A DNA stretch of 6,085 bases from Halodesulfurarchaeum sp. (GTDB taxonomy: Archaea > Halobacteriota > Halobacteria > Halobacteriales > Halobacteriaceae): contig JAGXLJ010000081.1 in assembly GCA_018334775.1 (NCBI GenBank), positions 1 to 6,085 on the forward strand. The letters are read 5' to 3'. Below the pieces are notes generated by a model, which saw only the letters and a program-made list of their open reading frames with translations, was not told the DNA's origin and ran no database searches. Shown here piece by piece: positions 5,554 through 6,085 of this stretch. Positions within the stretch are counted from its first letter, which is position 1. Each line of letters opens with the position of its first letter. The position numbers were made by a program, and so were the translations under genes.

Positions 5554-6085
5554 CGACCAGCCACGAGACGATATTGTCGAGCCCAATTCCCCATCAACCG
5601 ACACCCGGGACACCCGGATCGGAGAAGGGGTAGACGACCGGTTCAATTCCAAACTTCGCGAGGCGCTCGGTTCGACGCCGTTTATTCTGACGAAGCTGGA
5701 TAAGTTTATGAATTGGGCCCGGGGCTCCTCGATGTTCATGCTGCAGTTCGGGATCGCCTGTTGCAGCATCGAAATGATGCACAGTTACTCGGTGAAACAC
5801 GACCTCGACCGGTTCCATTCCGGGGTCCCCCGAGCCTCACCGCGACAGGCAGACGTGATGATTGTTCCAGGAACGATCGTCTCGAAGTTCGCGCCCCGAA
5901 TGAAGCGAGTGTACGACCAGATGCCCGAACCGAAGTTCGTGGTGAATTTGGGCAACTGTTCAGCCTCAGGAGGCCCCTTCCAGGAAGGGTACAATGTCGT
6001 GAAGGGTGCCGAGGAGGTCATTCCGGTGGACATTCACATTCCCGGCTGCCCGCCGCGACCGGAGGCACTGGTCTATGGCATCGTG
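5546..6085 (+). CDS. nuoB: Complex I subunit B (NuoB/PSST), 3' end missing
   Basis: NuoB is a peripheral-arm subunit that binds cluster N2, the last 4Fe-4S centre before quinone. The window shows 180 residues with no stop. All four expected cluster ligands are present: the adjacent C72 and C73 in FGIACCSIEMM, C138 in LGNCSASGG and C168 in IPGCPPRPEAL. Other family blocks are HDLDRF (85-90), SPRQADVMIVPGT (98-110) and VYDQMPEP (122-129). The first 45 or so residues are polar and Asp/Glu-rich, probably a disordered leader. The first ATG overlapping the nuoA end is taken as start because no other in-frame start precedes the conserved FNSKLREALGS segment (33-43). The residue before C138 is Asn where most homologues have Ser. 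Probably fewer than 60 residues are missing at the C-terminus. Confidence 0.95.
   Translation, partial: MSSDQPRDDIVEPNSPSTDTRDTRIGEGVDDRFNSKLREALGSTPFILTKLDKFMNWARGSSMFMLQFGIACCSIEMMHSYSVKHDLDRFHSGVPRASPRQADVMIVPGTIVSKFAPRMKRVYDQMPEPKFVVNLGNCSASGGPFQEGYNVVKGAEEVIPVDIHIPGCPPRPEALVYGIV

Noticed and set aside
5227..5769. A 180-codon minus-strand frame opposite nuoA and nuoB
   Set aside because: It is antisense to two highly conserved complex I genes and shows no domain.
1..6085. CRISPR array, insertion sequence, tRNA, rRNA or defence cluster
   Set aside because: No regularly spaced repeats, transposase motifs, terminal inverted repeats or tRNA T-loop/anticodon patterns were seen on either strand.

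Overview
The window reads as haloarchaeal (class Halobacteria) chromosome. The predicted proteins are rich in Asp/Glu. NuoA and NuoB resemble haloarchaeal complex I subunits, and the PurE has sequence details that I associate with haloarchaea. The promoters look archaeal (TTTATT/TTTATG boxes about 25-45 bases before the start codons, little use of Shine-Dalgarno). No database search was possible, so genus and species are not assigned.

Layout, left to right. (1) Positions 2-1075 (+): the C-terminal part of a polytopic membrane protein that resembles the Agl23/TIGR03663 family. It is cut by the left edge of the window. (2) Positions 1133-2287 and 2291-2902 (+): purK and purE, a tight two-gene unit 3 bases apart behind its own TATA-like box. 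Together the products carry AIR through N5-CAIR to CAIR in purine synthesis. (3) Positions 2918-4729 (-): a 603-residue B12-binding/radical SAM protein of unknown substrate. It converges on purE with only 15 bases between the stop codons, and a possible terminator hairpin lies inside its last codons. (4) Positions 4730-5145: a 416-base AT-richer divergent intergenic region with no convincing gene. It holds TATA-like boxes, a 7+7 inverted repeat near the radical SAM side, and an operator-like near-palindrome upstream of nuoA. (5) Positions 5146-5553 and 5546 to the right edge (+): nuoA and nuoB, overlapping by 8 bases, the start of a respiratory complex I operon. nuoB is cut by the right edge.

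The genes fall into four unrelated units: cell-surface glycosylation (probable), purine synthesis, an orphan radical SAM enzyme, and respiration. I see no CRISPR array, transposon, tRNA, rRNA or defence system. The least explained items are the radical SAM protein and the long divergent control region beside it. The other observations are residue-level features of otherwise standard housekeeping proteins.
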